Origin: Spirometra erinaceieuropaei
Lineage: Eukaryota > Platyhelminthes > Cestoda > Diphyllobothriidea > Diphyllobothriidae
Reading direction: 5' to 3'
Length of the DNA: 64,000 nt
Assembly: GCA_902702965.1 (NCBI GenBank)
Contig: CACRXP010000038.1
Span: 1,688,749-1,752,748 of the forward strand
Each line of letters opens with the position of its first letter. Position 1 is the first letter of the stretch. Below the pieces are notes generated by a model. That model had not been told where the DNA came from and did not search any database. It saw nothing but the letters and a program-made list of their open reading frames with translations. Made by a program: the position numbers and the translations under genes. Shown here piece after piece: positions 48,330 to 59,190 of this stretch.

Positions 48330-48719
48330 TGGGGGCGCACAGCTGTAGGCGCACAAGTAGGCAGTGGTAGGCAGAGGGGTGGAGTGTCGTAAGTCAATGT
48401 AGCCCTAAGTACAGGCTGACATCTGACGAGTTTAGACGACTGCAAAAAATTTTGGCTCAAAATTTGAGTTTTTTTCTAGTGTTTTGGTTTCTAGAAACAC
48501 ACGGTACAGTGTATCTTTTCAGATGGGCGCCAGAGGACATTACAGTAAAAGTAGCCAAAACATGGAGACAAAGGTCAGGATTACAGGCACATCTGCAAGT
48601 AAGAAATCCGAGAGTTTATGAAAGCCTCAGCCTCCGATGAGAACTCCGTCAGTGGACGTATTGGTCGTACACCCGCGTAAGGGGGCCTGCGCAGTCATCC
48701 CCAGACGTGCGGCACGGGC

Positions 48720-49026
48720 TGTTAAGTAGTGAATGGCCTCCCATGACAGTCGATTGTCCCGTTGCTGCTGTCATCCCTGACGATGGACGTGTTCGTGGGC
48801 CCAGAAAAATAGAAGGAATGGTTTCGGAGTTCGATCAGCCTCCCACTTTCTTTCTAATCGAAGTGTTTTAACCATCCATGACAGTTCGATTGCCGTGCCC
48901 GACGATGTCCACCGTATGCTCCACAACAGGGTGAGAAAGGCACGGTGACTTGTACATGCAGTGTGCAGCATTTACCGCACTCTCTCCTTCCCCGCCTGGA
49001 GCCGGTGTCAAGACATAGTCAAGAAG
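48720..49026 (-). repeat. Interspersed repeat R1 fragment, reverse
   Basis: Reverse landmarks: gacagttcgattgccgtgcc, cgacgatgtccaccgtatgc, catttaccgcactctctcct and gtgtcaagacatagtcaaga. It is abruptly joined to a PLE at about 49026. Confidence 0.7.
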
Positions 49027-49720
49027 TCGTTTACCGGATCTGGTGCAGTTGCGGACAAAGCAGCTACGTCGGAGAAACTGGGAAATTACTCCGTACGCGA
49101 ATTACCGAGCACGCGGTAGCAGTGAGACGGGGAGACGCTAGCTCTCAGGTGGCGGTACACTCGACGGGACTCGGTCATATTTTTCAGTTTCAAGAGGCCG
49201 AAATCCTCGCGTGAGTCGCGAACTGCTCGAGTCATGGTTCTCAGGCCCGCAATCCATCAACAGGCGCAATGACCTCCCGGTACCATATTCCGTGCTAAGA
49301 TTTTCCCTGGGCAGGGGAATCAGTCACGTGGGGAGGGCGCGGGCGAACAATTATCCCAGTACCAGTGGGCCAGTTTGCCGAGCAATCGTCACACCAGCAT
49401 CCGGCACGGATGACGAAATCACGGTCATTAACGACTCGGACGCGGACTGACAAGCCACCATCGCATCAATTAAGACCCCAGCGGTGATTGCGAGAGCTGT
49501 TAATTGCAGTGCGCATATGGTCCCTCGACAGCCACGTGCTATAAATACCGCACTCCCTGTGCCACGATTACCCTTATCTGCGACTGTCTCTGATGGTGGA
49601 TTCGAGTGAGAATCCGAAAGGTCAGGCCAATAAATTTCTTGTTCCAGTGATCACATCTTCGTCTTCTAAACTGCTACCTGAAACTCTCCTGTTCGCTTCT
49701 ATCAGCTGTCAATAAGGCCG
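49026..49720 (+). mobile_element. Penelope-like element, 3' part: GIY-YIG endonuclease, C-terminus and tail
   Basis: VVYRIWCSCGQSSYVGETGK is followed by RTRITEHAVAVRRGDASSQV and GLGHIFQFQEAEILA (to 49214). One frameshift later, SRELLESWFSGPQSINRRND leads to a stop at 49448-49450. The 3' tail follows and includes a hammerhead-like motif at 49586-49626. It is the same lineage as 11778-13300 and better preserved in this part. The 5' end is a sharp junction with R1. Confidence 0.9.
49586..49626 (+). ncRNA. Hammerhead-ribozyme-like motif in PLE tail
   Basis: GTCT CTGATGG T, then a hairpin with perfectly complementary arms GGATTC/GAATCC and a GAGTGA loop, then CGAAAGGTCAGGC. The flanking GTCT and AGGC can pair (one G-U) as stem I. 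The core differs from consensus at two places (CTGATGG, GAAAG). Confidence 0.45.
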
Positions 49721-50480
49721 GAGGCGAGAGAGGACTCAGGTGGTTGGCACGCTCGGGCCTGCACCTAGACGTATCACCATACCCCTTAGTCCATAACAAA
49801 CACTTGATCAGGATTTTTTTTACCAACAACAGCACCACACCGGGTCAGAAAGGGGAGAGTGGGTGGGCAACCATGCTCATGACCTGTGTACCCAGCGGAG
49901 GCGCAAACGCATCTAACGGCAGTGAGGACTGTCAGCACACACCAGGTTAAGAGGGTCATGGTTTGCTGGCCGTGGCATAGCGGACGCATGCTTTCCTTGA
50001 GGCCCAGAAGGGTGACACGCAGCCCTATATTTAGCCTGGGTCATCATTCTTCAGCCCATTACACCTTAACCCATCCAATAGTTCAACCGTCGAGTTGGAC
50101 GATGCCCACCGACTGCCCTACTACAAGATGAGAGCAGTGGCGGTGACTTGCGCGTGAATTAGTTTATAATAGTAGAAGACTTACGCTGCATCTACCGCAC
50201 GCCCTCCTCCTCCTCCTCCCTCACCCGGACCCGGTATCCAGACGGAGTCAAGAAGACCGGAGGCGATGGAGGGTGCAGGTTGATGACAGGGTCGAGCCCA
50301 CACCTTGGCGTTCCACTCCACACCCCCTGGTCCGCACAGCAAATGACTATGTTTTTAGCCAACAACAACAACGGGGATGGCAGGGATCTCAGTGTGCGGG
50401 ATGACTGCAACAGCCGGGTCTGTCACCGCACCCCGAAATGTTGGCATTTCTTATGGTGTGTGAATCCGATAACGCCTGCT
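49721..50480 (-). repeat. Interspersed repeat R1, tandem reverse units
   Basis: Leader at 49780-49950, core at 50085-50265 (gacgatgcccaccgactgcc, gaattagtttataatagtag, aagaagaccggaggcgatgg), then a part of a second unit (50310-50475) matching the reverse of 4621-4760. Confidence 0.75.
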
Positions 50481-51108
50481 GACCCTGATCCATCCAAGAA
50501 CTTTTAAAACAACCCGTTTTAGCGAACCTATCCCTCTCAGAAAAAAATAGAAGGAATGTTTTACACCCCGCAATACCTAAGAAAATCTATGTCTCGACTC
50601 CAGTGGCCACTCGCGAAAGTGTGACTGACATTATTAGGATGGGGTGTAGGCTGGGGACCCCTTTTAGCATGTGAAAATCATTCTAGTCGCCAAAAAAGCA
50701 GTTTATTTTGACCTGTCTTCGCAAAGAAGGTGTAAATTATTTTCTTAATCTTGTAAACTCAATGACCACATTTCGTCTATGAGAAAAGGATCATGTCGCA
50801 TTATGCCTCCTAAAATGCTGGTTTTGCTGTTCCGCTTTTGTGCACCGTCCTGATCCAATTTTAAACCCTCTCTTACTTAATTTAAAGAAGTCCCATAATT
50901 TGAGTCTTGAAATGTAACTCGGTGGGTCCGACAACCCCAGATATTTAATCGGTCAGCATTTCAACTATTGTATGTTTAAGGGCTAGCCAATTACTGTTTG
51001 ACATTTCAGTCGCTGCTTCTCCTTTATTTCGTTGGTTCGGTTGATTGTATCCAAGCAAACGATTTAATTCGTCCGTGGGCACAGGCCGGAAGCACTCTTA
51101 CCTGCTAT
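50481..51108. other. No recognised feature
   Basis: Unclassified sequence with no recognised counterpart in the window. Confidence 0.45.
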
Positions 51109-51210
51109 TGTCTTTGCTGATGGGTCCGAGTAAAAATCCGAAACGCCAGGCCAGTAACTTTTTTATTCCAGTAATCGCATCTTCGTCTTCCAGTCAGATT
51201 CAGCTTCCTT
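51109..51210 (+). mobile_element. Solitary PLE tail with hammerhead-like motif
   Basis: GTCTTTGCTGATGGGTCCGA, then AAATCCGAAACGCCAGGCCA, then ttttattccagtaatcgcat and cttcgtcttcc. The CTGATG and GAAAC boxes are retained and the presumed cleavage triplet is changed (GCC). No coding part is attached. Confidence 0.6.
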
Positions 51211-51884
51211 CGCTAACTTAGCAGACACCGTTAAACTTAACTCGACTTTATTCGTGATCTCTCAAACGCAGACTTTTCAGTTGCTTTTTAAACGACATCA
51301 ACACGAATGTCTGAACGCTAACGAACGCCTAAGGGCAGTTTTGCACTAGCGTAACTTTTAGAGGAGGATAGCTGGTCTGAAGATTGGGTTACCTCCTGAC
51401 CGCTGATCACCCATGCCTGGCGCGGCGGTTTCTTCCGCTCACCCATTAGTGTAACGCTTGAGTGAAATCATGTGCCTTTCAGACTGACTCCGCTGATTGT
51501 CGACTTCAGTCAAAAACTGTCTGATCTGAAGAATGGGCTGGGGTCCATTCAACCGTGGCTTCAGAGTTCGTAAGTTATCTTTTTCCCTTCTGTGGATTCG
51601 TTGAGCACGTTTCACCATGTGCCTAGCACCAACCCAGGACCGATTTGGTTGGCCCAGACCGAGTGCATTTTATCCAATAAAATGTGGTTATGTAGCCGCA
51701 CTTGATGAACACAATACTGTGGGCCTACTTTATTATTTTCAGTTGGTGTGATTACGTTAACATGGTGTTCCTGTTCATTGAGCGGTCTTCTTTCTTTGTT
51801 GCCGTGTCTACCTTTCTTGGCTCAATGCCGGTGGTCTTTCTTGATTTTCGGCCTGTCGTCTTCATCTACCTTTCGCGCTGGATG

Positions 51885-52015
51885 TTTCAGGGTTAGGGTT
51901 AGGAGTTAGGGTTAAAGGGTAGGGGTTAAAGGGTTTGGGTTAAAGGGTTAGGGTTGGAGTTAGGGGGTTAGGAACTAAGGTTAGGGCTAGGGGTTAGGGT
52001 TAGATATTAGGTCAA
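51885..52015 (+). repeat. Interstitial telomere-like tract, degenerate TTAGGG
   Basis: About 130 bp of ggttagggttagg, gttagggttaaagg, ggttagggttggagtt and similar units, all G-rich on the + strand. Many units carry one-base insertions or TTAAAGG variants. TTAGGG is the usual flatworm telomere repeat. This is the purest such tract in the window. Confidence 0.85.
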
Positions 52016-52739
52016 CTAGTTCTCAACCACTCAGAGTACAACTGCGCATTCCCAATAGCTTTTTTCACGTACAATTACTTGACCTCGTCGTCTGTGCGTT
52101 CCCCGGCCCCACCTGTAAAAACCTCTATTACCACCGGTTCCGTATTACAGGTGGCTGGAGTTCGTTTTTCCCAGGTGCGGCTTCATAACCACATCTGACC
52201 TTTTATTCTCTTCTTTCGCTGTTTCAACCCTTTGAGAGATGATTGGGGGTTTGATGGCCGCGTGAGTTATGTGTCGTCACCTCGATGGAGGACGAGTCAG
52301 ACTCTGTTTTTCCGTTAGGTATATTCTTCTAGGGTTTGCGTGTGCTCGGTTCCCATAAGTTCGGTTTAAGCGTCCTTTTGGCCCTTTTGCCCGCAGTGAT
52401 GCAAGACTTTATGAGGTGCAGGAATCTCTAGGTGTCTGTCGATGCGCTTGACATCTGAATACCACGCCTCGGATGTGCGTGGTCCTGTTGATGAGGTGCC
52501 TCAACCTAAGATGACCACTCCCTTAAAATCTAAATTATAACCATTTTCTCCAGTCTGAGTGCCAGCTGTAGGTTTGGGTCTAGACTTTGAGATGCCAGTT
52601 TTTGCTCAAGCAGGCGAGTCTGCAATCTTCGTCCGGTCTCCCGACATAGTTGCAATCCCCATCAGATGTCCCGGTAGGCGACAATCTGTCCCTACATTGC
52701 ATCACAAGGCGACTAATTGTTGACCATTTGTCCATTCTT
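52016..52739. other. No recognised feature
   Basis: Unclassified sequence between the telomere-like tract and a PLE. Confidence 0.45.
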
Positions 52740-53373
52740 GTGGGTTATACCAGTCGACAGACCGCCTCAGGGACTCCTTTTATGCAATGAATGGTCCTCC
52801 AGGCTTCGGGTGGCTGCTCTTTTAGCCGTCGTAGGTTCCCTCGGCATTTGTTTGGCATGATGAAATAACCGGCGTATTCATTGGCTCTGATGAGATTCTG
52901 GAGGCATAGTAGTGCAGTTCTTTTGTCGGCTAACGTGCTGCAATGGTGTTTTTTATTCATTGAAAAAGAGCGCGGACATAGTTACATTTGGAGGACAAAG
53001 GGTGGTTGTTGTGAAAGTGTAGTATTCGCCCTGTGACGGTGGCATTTATGAATGCCGTAGTTCGCATTTACCCAGTTGCACGCCGGTGCACAAGCATATC
53101 GAGGAAGGTCAGTTGGATGTTTGTTTCAGCCTCCACCGTGAACTGGATGTTCGGGTCGGCTGATCTCAGTAATTCTGTAAGGTGCTCGATGTCAGTTATT
53201 TTGGCTACGACGAATGTGTCGACAAAATAACGAGCCAAGAAGTCTGACTGATACTTGGTTAGCAACAAATGTTCCATCCGTTGAAGGACTGCTTCAGAAA
53301 TCAGGCCTGATGGAGAGGAGCCTAAAGGAGGGCCTTTAATTTGTTCGTACACTCGTCCACAAAAGTTGAAATA
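52740..53373 (-). mobile_element. Penelope-like element fragment, RT palm and thumb
   Basis: On the minus strand it reads YFNFCGRVYEQIKGPPLGSS, then SGLISEAVLQRMEHLLL (53370-53230), and the catalytic region LARYFVDTFVVAK, where YVDD has become YFVDT. The thumb (52745-52960) is in another frame. The element is cut at 53373 by palindrome P6, which begins at a TA in the PLE. Confidence 0.85.
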
Positions 53374-53840
53374 CAGTAGGTGGTCTAACTCATGAAATGA
53401 CAACCGAAATTCTGAAATGCGTTTTCTTTTCGAAGAGATTAATTAAGTAAGGTTGTAAAATTAGTCAGCCTGCAGCATAATTCTGTAATAAATCAGTTAC
53501 CCCGGGACGCCGACTTTCGAAAAAAACTTCATTCCGGCTGCATGCAAAAACTACGCTCTGTAAAAGACGACTACTTATGTAGCATGCATTTTTCTCATTC
53601 ATTTCCGATGCCCCTAAAAGTCAAATTATATTTCATGGAAATTATGCATGAAAATATTCATTCTTTGCTAATTCGGTAGAAAATTACGTCTTCTTCTAAG
53701 TTTATACTTGGAGGAGAGACAAAATTCGCTTTTAAAAAGTTTCTGATTGTGGAAATTTTAAATATCGTAAAATGGCCGTTCATAAAACGTCATACTTCTG
53801 CATTTACCAATGTGGCTTATAAAGTCTGCACAATCTCTGC
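53374..53840. repeat. Palindromic fold-back element, subfamily A (copy P6, left arm only)
   Basis: It starts TA|CAGTAGGTGGTCTAACTCAT and follows the left arm of P1 and P8 through ggtagaaaattacgtcttct (53676-53695) to about accaatgtggcttataaagt (53808-53827). It then loses similarity, and no right arm is present. Confidence 0.85.
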
Positions 53841-54447
53841 ATTAATTCACACTTCAACACAGAAGCCGAGAAGTTGCGAGAACGCAAGTCCCTATGGCAC
53901 CAATTCCTCTCCAGTGGATACTGTCGATTTTCAGTATTAAACACTTTGACAGTGAGGAGTCGAGCAAGCTCGCCGAGATGTTAGCAAAACGACAAATCCG
54001 TCCCAATGAGCATATTCTCTTTCTCGGATTATTTTTATGGAACTCTTACCTTTGTAAATGTGGGTTTATTTCTATTGACATGGCGCAGAAGTTGACTAAA
54101 ATGAAGCATGGTTGCAGGGGCAAGCTTGAATACGTAAACTATTCAGGGTTTAATACGAAATGCGGATTTTGGAAATTTGCGTTAGTGTGGGATAACCTCA
54201 TTGGGAGTTGATCCTGCTGGTGTCTTTCTTGCGGCCGTAATGAATGCAGTCAACAACGACGTTGAAGTGGTTTTGGGGTTTGCCGCGTTCCTGGGGTACT
54301 GTGCGGTCTGGGGTTGATTTCAGGGGTAAAGGTTGTTTTACTTCAATCCAGTTGGGAGTACTCATCTTGTTATCTCGGCAAGGAAAAACTGTAAATAGCT
54401 ATAACCCTAATGCTAACGGTTCAAATGCGAGGTCCAAGTTATCCTGT

Positions 54448-54486
54448 GTCAGTTGCCAAACTTCCAAGCCACGGCTTTTAGCGCAC
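54448..54486 (-). repeat. Dispersed repeat R3 core, reverse
   Basis: Reverse complement of the 56445-56483 core: gtcagttgccaaacttccaa then gccacggcttttagcgcac. Differences are about three positions in 39. Confidence 0.65.
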
Positions 54487-54489
54487 CAC

Positions 54490-55472
54490 ATACACGCCCA
54501 ATTGTGAACTAGGTGCCTGCTGGTGGGTCTGACTGTAGAAAAGAACGTTTTGACAGGGTCGTGCGACTACTTATTTGCTGGAAAAGCATGAGTTGCATAA
54601 GTGAAAAACTGTTTTGGGTTTCTTTTTGTTTGCTATAAGACTGATGACACCCTGGCGTACGGAGGAACGGATTTGTGTGCCTTGTTTAAACCTGTCTCCC
54701 AAATATTGTCTGCCTTATAGGTGAACACCCTTTATTAGCCATCTTGGGGCCCCTCAAGGACTCTTAGTTTACCTTGTAAAGGAAGCAGTTCCTAAGCTTT
54801 TTGTCAAGAGCTTGCCCTCCATTTATAAACAATGTTGCCTTCTAAAAAGTAGTCTAAAATCGTCTATACTGTAGTCATATGCAAAGAGAAAGTTAGTTTA
54901 ATAGACAGCCCTACTTCATGCAATCCTGCCTTAAGAAGTCGCGTAATTGTTGGCCTAGTTTTCCTCCCCAAAATAGAAACGTGTACACAATGTTTGGATA
55001 ATTTTCCAAGCGTGGTAAATACCTTTAATAACGCTTTCTAGTTTTGGACTTTGAAGGACGCACTCTACCTCATTGGCCGTAAACCCAACGCTGTGAACAT
55101 CTCTTGCAAAAATTCAGTGCAGGATATGCGCCGTACGTACTCAAGTTATCTCTTTCCTGAACAACAAGACAACCTTGATTCCAGAAGTTTCGCAGGAATG
55201 TACGGTTTCTCAATTGCCGTCGTTTATTCTCGCTGGCTAATGTGACGTCGAATACGTTTACTTCAACTAGCGATCTTTTTGGTTGCACAAGTGTGTTTCC
55301 TGATATTCGAGATATTATTAGAAATAACAGGCCGCAGTAAGTGTCCAATCCAAATGCGTGTGCACATGCTTACGACAACGTTAAATGACACGTCACTGTC
55401 GTCGAAAAGTGCATACGCGAGCGCTTGCGGAGAGTCCATGATTACAATTACTCGGCTGCGGGCAATTATGTT
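54490..55472. other. No recognised feature
   Basis: AT-rich spacer. Short frames such as those near 55051-55500 have no recognisable domain. Confidence 0.4.
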
Positions 55473-56188
55473 CAGTAAGTGGGCTAACTCATGAAATGTC
55501 AACCGAAATTTCGAAATGCGTTCCCATTTCGAAAACGTTAATTAAGTAGAATTGTAAAACTAATCATTTTGCAACATAATTCTATAATATTCCAATTGCC
55601 TCAGGGTGCCGGCTTTCGAATGAACTTCCTTCCGACTGCATGCAAGAACCATACTCTGCAAAAGTGATCACTTAAGTAGCATGCAATTTTCTCATTAATT
55701 TTCGATTTCCTTAAAAAGTCAATTATGTTTCATATTGACCCAATTGTGAAAAACTCGGCGCCTCGGTGGGATTCGAACCCACGTAGTAAGGAGAAGGCTT
55801 TAGTACAGCCGACGCTCTAACCACTTGAGCCAACCGAATCATACCCCTCCTTCGAGTATAGAATAGGAAGAAGACGCAATTTTCTACCGAAGGAATGAAA
55901 GAATGAACATTTTTATTCATGCTTTGCACGAAACACAATTAACTTTTTAAGGGAATCGAAAATCAATGAGAAAATTTCATGCTACTTAAGTGATGACTTT
56001 TGCAGAGTATAGATCTCGCATTCAGTCAGAAGGAAGTTAATTCAATAGCCGGCACCCTGAGGTAACTGGATTATTATATAATTATGCTGCAAAATGACTA
56101 GTCTTACAACTCTACTTAATTAATCTTCTCGGAACGGGAAAGCATTTCGAAATTTCGGCTGACATTTCATGAGTTAGCCCACCTGCTG
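55473..56188. repeat. Palindromic fold-back element, subfamily A (copy P7), loop replaced by a tRNA-like sequence
   Basis: Left end CAGTAAGTGGGCTAACTCAT; right end gagttagcccacctgctg|TA (56171-56190). Left-arm homology runs to about 55735 (caattatgtttcat) and right-arm homology starts at about 55849 (ccttcgagtatagaat). The normal loop and inner arms are missing, and a sequence of about 115 bp with a tRNA-like gene sits between. Length 716 bp. Confidence 0.85.
55757..55840 (-). tRNA. tRNA-like gene or pseudogene inside palindrome P7 (isotype unclear)
   Basis: On the minus strand it reads TTGGCTCAAGTGGTTAGAGC (A box and D-arm, GCTC/GAGC stem). An anticodon arm follows (GGCT-GTACTAA-AGCC), then a variable region of about 12 nt, and a perfect T-arm GTGGG-TTCGAAT-CCCAC with B box GGTTCGAATCC. 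A TTTTT pol III terminator (plus-strand AAAAA at 55749-55753) follows the 3' end. The acceptor stem pairs imperfectly and the loop would give anticodon ACT, which is unusual. It may be a tRNA pseudogene, a SINE head or a captured gene. Confidence 0.5.
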
Positions 56189-56339
56189 TACAGGTCGATA
56201 CTTCCTCACCGGGCAAGCAGTGGCCAATTAACTTTGGTGCATGTGCTTGTGCGTCCCACTGCCTGCTGTGTGAGAAATCCTTGTGCTTGAATTTGGGCGG
56301 TCAGGTCGTGAATGTAACGCAAGCAGACAAGGTCACTAG

Positions 56340-56530
56340 ATATGTCGGTCAGTACGTCTTTTCCCCGCACCAGTCAACAAACCGGCTGGGCCAGTAGTTG
56401 GGGCCAGAAACTGAAAACGATCGGACGTGCTTGAAGCTATCACGGTGGGCTAAAAGCCGTGGCTTGGAAAGTTGCCAACTGACGGGATAACTCAAACCCA
56501 CAGCCAGCCCAGTGTGTGTTTGTGGCCGAC
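56340..56530 (+). repeat. Dispersed repeat R3 copy
   Basis: The core gtgggctaaaagccgtggct then tggaaagttgccaactgacg (56445-56484) is shared with 54448-54486 (reverse) and more weakly with 3275-3325 and 17606-17645. The preceding ccggctgggccagtagttgg resembles 3163-3185. Confidence 0.6.
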
Positions 56531-56559
56531 TGGGGGTTTCAGTGACAGACTGCAATGGC

Positions 56560-56860
56560 CCCTTCTTAACGTGACCTCCGTGGCATTCGCATCCCGTGAC
56601 TCCGAGCCAGGTGTGGTGGTACGCCTAGGAGCAGCCCTGGCCACGCCTGCCAGCTGCGCCCGCTCCCACCTCCGGTCTTATTGACTATGTCTTGGCACCG
56701 AACCCGGTTGGGGAGGGGAAGAGTGCGGTAGATGCTGCGCAAGTGTCTGCTCTCGCCCTGCTGTGGTGCGCACGTACATGTTGTCAAAATCGACTGTCGA
56801 ACTGTCATGTGCTTGTGCGTACAGAAGTGGATGCCGATATTTGTTACCCCTCTATGTTAA
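56560..56860 (+). repeat. Interspersed repeat R1 copy
   Basis: Landmarks: gtggtggtacgcctaggagc, cccacctccggtcttattga, gagtgcggtagatgctgcgc, aagtgtctgctctcgccctg and cgactgtcgaactgtcatgt. The ataaactaatt segment is deleted. Confidence 0.75.
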
Positions 56861-57053
56861 GGACCAGGAAAACGTAGGACTGGCGTCCGTAAGAGGTCAC
56901 TAATTCACGAAATGCGGTGGATTGGTTTCCCAAGTCAAATATCAAGGAGGCAGAGTGAGCAGGACTACCTTTAATGTGGCTGAGAAAAAACAGTCGTTGA
57001 CTCTGTCTTCTGAGTTGCCTGTACTCTCCCGGTCACGGTAGAGTTTATTCTGG

Positions 57054-57640
57054 CAGAATGGTATTACCGATAAAGTCAAGGGAGACTGGAATGGCCATTT
57101 CTGGCTTATTAGCCGTCGTCAACCAGCCATACCCAAGCCCGAAGTGTGGAACACTCGAGCCTCGAACTCGCGACCTGTTGGATTCGAAGTCCACGCCTCT
57201 TTCTGCTGTATATTATGCGCCGCTGTGCGGCTGCTGGTTGGGCTCGAGAGAGAGAGTCCTTAAGGCACAATTAAACGAGTGAGGTCCGTATGAACGATCG
57301 GTAAGCGCCCCCTGTCATTGTATATTCTCAATCGAAAACCGACAGGGCAACGGGCTCGTGGCCCGGTGAGTGGATGCGTGGACTTCTAAACCAACAGGTC
57401 ACGAGTTCGAGGCTCCTGTGTTCCACATTTCGGGCTTGGGTATGGCTGGCTGACGACGGCTAATAAGCCAGAAATGGCCATTCCAGTCTCCCTTGACTTT
57501 GTCGGTAATACCATTCTGCCTGTATATCATGCGCCGCTGTGCGGCTGCTGGTTGGGCTCGAGACAGTTCCCTTAAGGCACAACGAAGCTAGTTAGTTCCG
57601 TATGAACGATCGGTGAGCGTCCCCTACCAGAGTTTATTCC
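57054..57640. repeat. Inverted pair of tRNA-derived SINEs
   Basis: Reverse copy: body 57076-57150 (ggagactggaatggccattt), head remnant 57160-57200 (ctcgaactcgcgacctgttg). Forward copy: head at 57355-57415 with A-box-like TGGCCCGGTGAGTGG and B-box GGTCACGAGTTCGAGGC, body 57430-57500 (ctgacgacggctaataagcc). Each is followed by the same 3' module (gcgccgctgtgcggctgctg, then ttgggctcgag, then gtatgaacgatcggt). The sequence resemblance to a tRNA is clear in the forward head. Confidence 0.8.
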
Positions 57641-58010
57641 GTCAGCTGGATTCTCCTGACTTTTTAATTTTTGATCTCTATGCGTATCGACTCACCTCCT
57701 ACCTCGCAATATCTTCGAAATGAGGCATTCGATTATCGAAAGCAAACGGCTCATTTGATCACTAGTAACGGAACATAACTCCCAGCGGGATATTTCAAAC
57801 AATGAGTGTCAAATAAAGTTGGGGAGTTTTCAAATCATATTTATATACATTATGAGCATATTTCTAGCTTATCAGCTAGTTAAATGTATTCTGTATGATA
57901 TTTACTGGTGGCTTTATATGTCAAAATTAGGCAGCACACCTAAGCAGTAAAATTTGAGTGTTTGGGACCATTGCGGTGTGTAGGTTCCAAAACATATCCA
58001 GTTTATTGGT

Positions 58011-58050
58011 ATTAGCAGTAGTAGTAGCATTAGTAGTAGTAGTAGTAGTG

Positions 58051-58087
<37 letters not shown>

Positions 58088-58095
58088 TGGTAGTG

Positions 58096-58127
<32 letters not shown>

Positions 58128-58135
58128 CGTCGTCG
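58011..58135 (+). repeat. (GTA)n / (GTG GTA) trinucleotide microsatellite
   Basis: About 125 bp of GTA units with GTG interruptions and terminal GTC units. It is the complement type of the (CTA)n tract at 19224-19363. The poly-Val and poly-Thr frames across it are artefacts. Confidence 0.95.
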
Positions 58136-58905
58136 TTCCCCAACTTCTTATCAAAACAGTTGGCAGGAGTTATTGAGAACTCAGCGGGCAATTCGCAAAA
58201 CATATAAGACAGTAAATCAATATTCCTTCTCCGGCGGCCAAATGCCTCTCTTATCGAAATGAAAAATAACTCCTGATTTCTTTATTTAAAATTATGAATC
58301 GAGTTGTCCAAATTTCTCCAATTCTTGGTCCAGAGGCCTTTGCCCAAAAGGACGGAACCACTTCTGCAGGAGAAAAAATGACCACGAGACCTTCGTCGTC
58401 TTATCTGATTGAGAGGAGAAAAGGAGGACGGGAAATGATTTTAGAGCGAGTTTGGACAAAAGGACTTGAGGCTAGAGTGGTCGGATAATGAACAGTGGTG
58501 ATCCCATCTGGGGTTGTCTGTGAGCAGCAAAAATGCTACATTACTACCGTCGTCTAACCTCCCCAAGGCGAAAAGGAGAACTATGGCAGAGACGGGATGG
58601 CAGATAAAATTGATCAGCAGGCCAAAATAACCCAAATTGCAATGGAATGAAAGAGAGAATAAGAGAGTGTGGACTTAACAAAAGAGAGGCTTATCCGTGA
58701 CGTCGCCGTCAGTGGAAAACTGAAGTTATAGCGGTCGCAACTATGTACATCATCGGAAACATTGGTGGAGTTGGAGTAAATGGAAAACGGCGTCGCAGTA
58801 AGATGTGCAAGAATACATTTCAAGCAGTAATTTACGCCTTTCCAAATACCAAATCAAAATGCGGATGTGCAAGCTAACATGGAGGGGTAGGCATACCACT
58901 AAGTG
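58136..58905. other. No recognised feature
   Basis: Unclassified; no counterpart found in the window. Confidence 0.4.
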
Positions 58906-58907
58906 AG

Positions 58908-59190
58908 ATTACCGACAAAGTCAGAGGAGACAGGGATGGACACTTCGGGCTTTATACCCGTCGTCAGTCAACGCTACCCAGCCTCGCGTTTGGCTATATT
59001 TGGGACTTAAACTCAGGTTCTTTTGGTTATAGATTTAAAACACTAACCATTAACATAATAGCATAACCGACAAAAACTATGGAGACTGGAGTGGCCATCT
59101 CTGTCTCATTAACTGTCCTCAATAACTCATACCCCACCCCGAGGTGTGTGGGCGTTAGACTTCTAACGTCCCAAAAGCATTTCAAATCTC
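58908..59190 (-). repeat. SINE bodies, reverse, two nested copies
   Basis: 58909-58980 (ttaccgacaaagtcagagga, then gggctttatacccgtcgtca) and 59065-59150 (accgacaaaaactatggaga, then ctggagtggccatctctgtc) both match the reverse SINE body. tRNA-like head remnants (actcaggttcttttggttat) lie between them. Confidence 0.6.

Noticed and set aside
55757..55840. Assigning a specific amino acid to the tRNA-like sequence
   Set aside because: The acceptor stem pairs poorly and the anticodon loop could be drawn in more than one way, so an isotype would be a guess.
57927..58176. Poly-Val and poly-Thr reading frames
   Set aside because: Artefacts of the (GTA)n microsatellite at 58011-58135.
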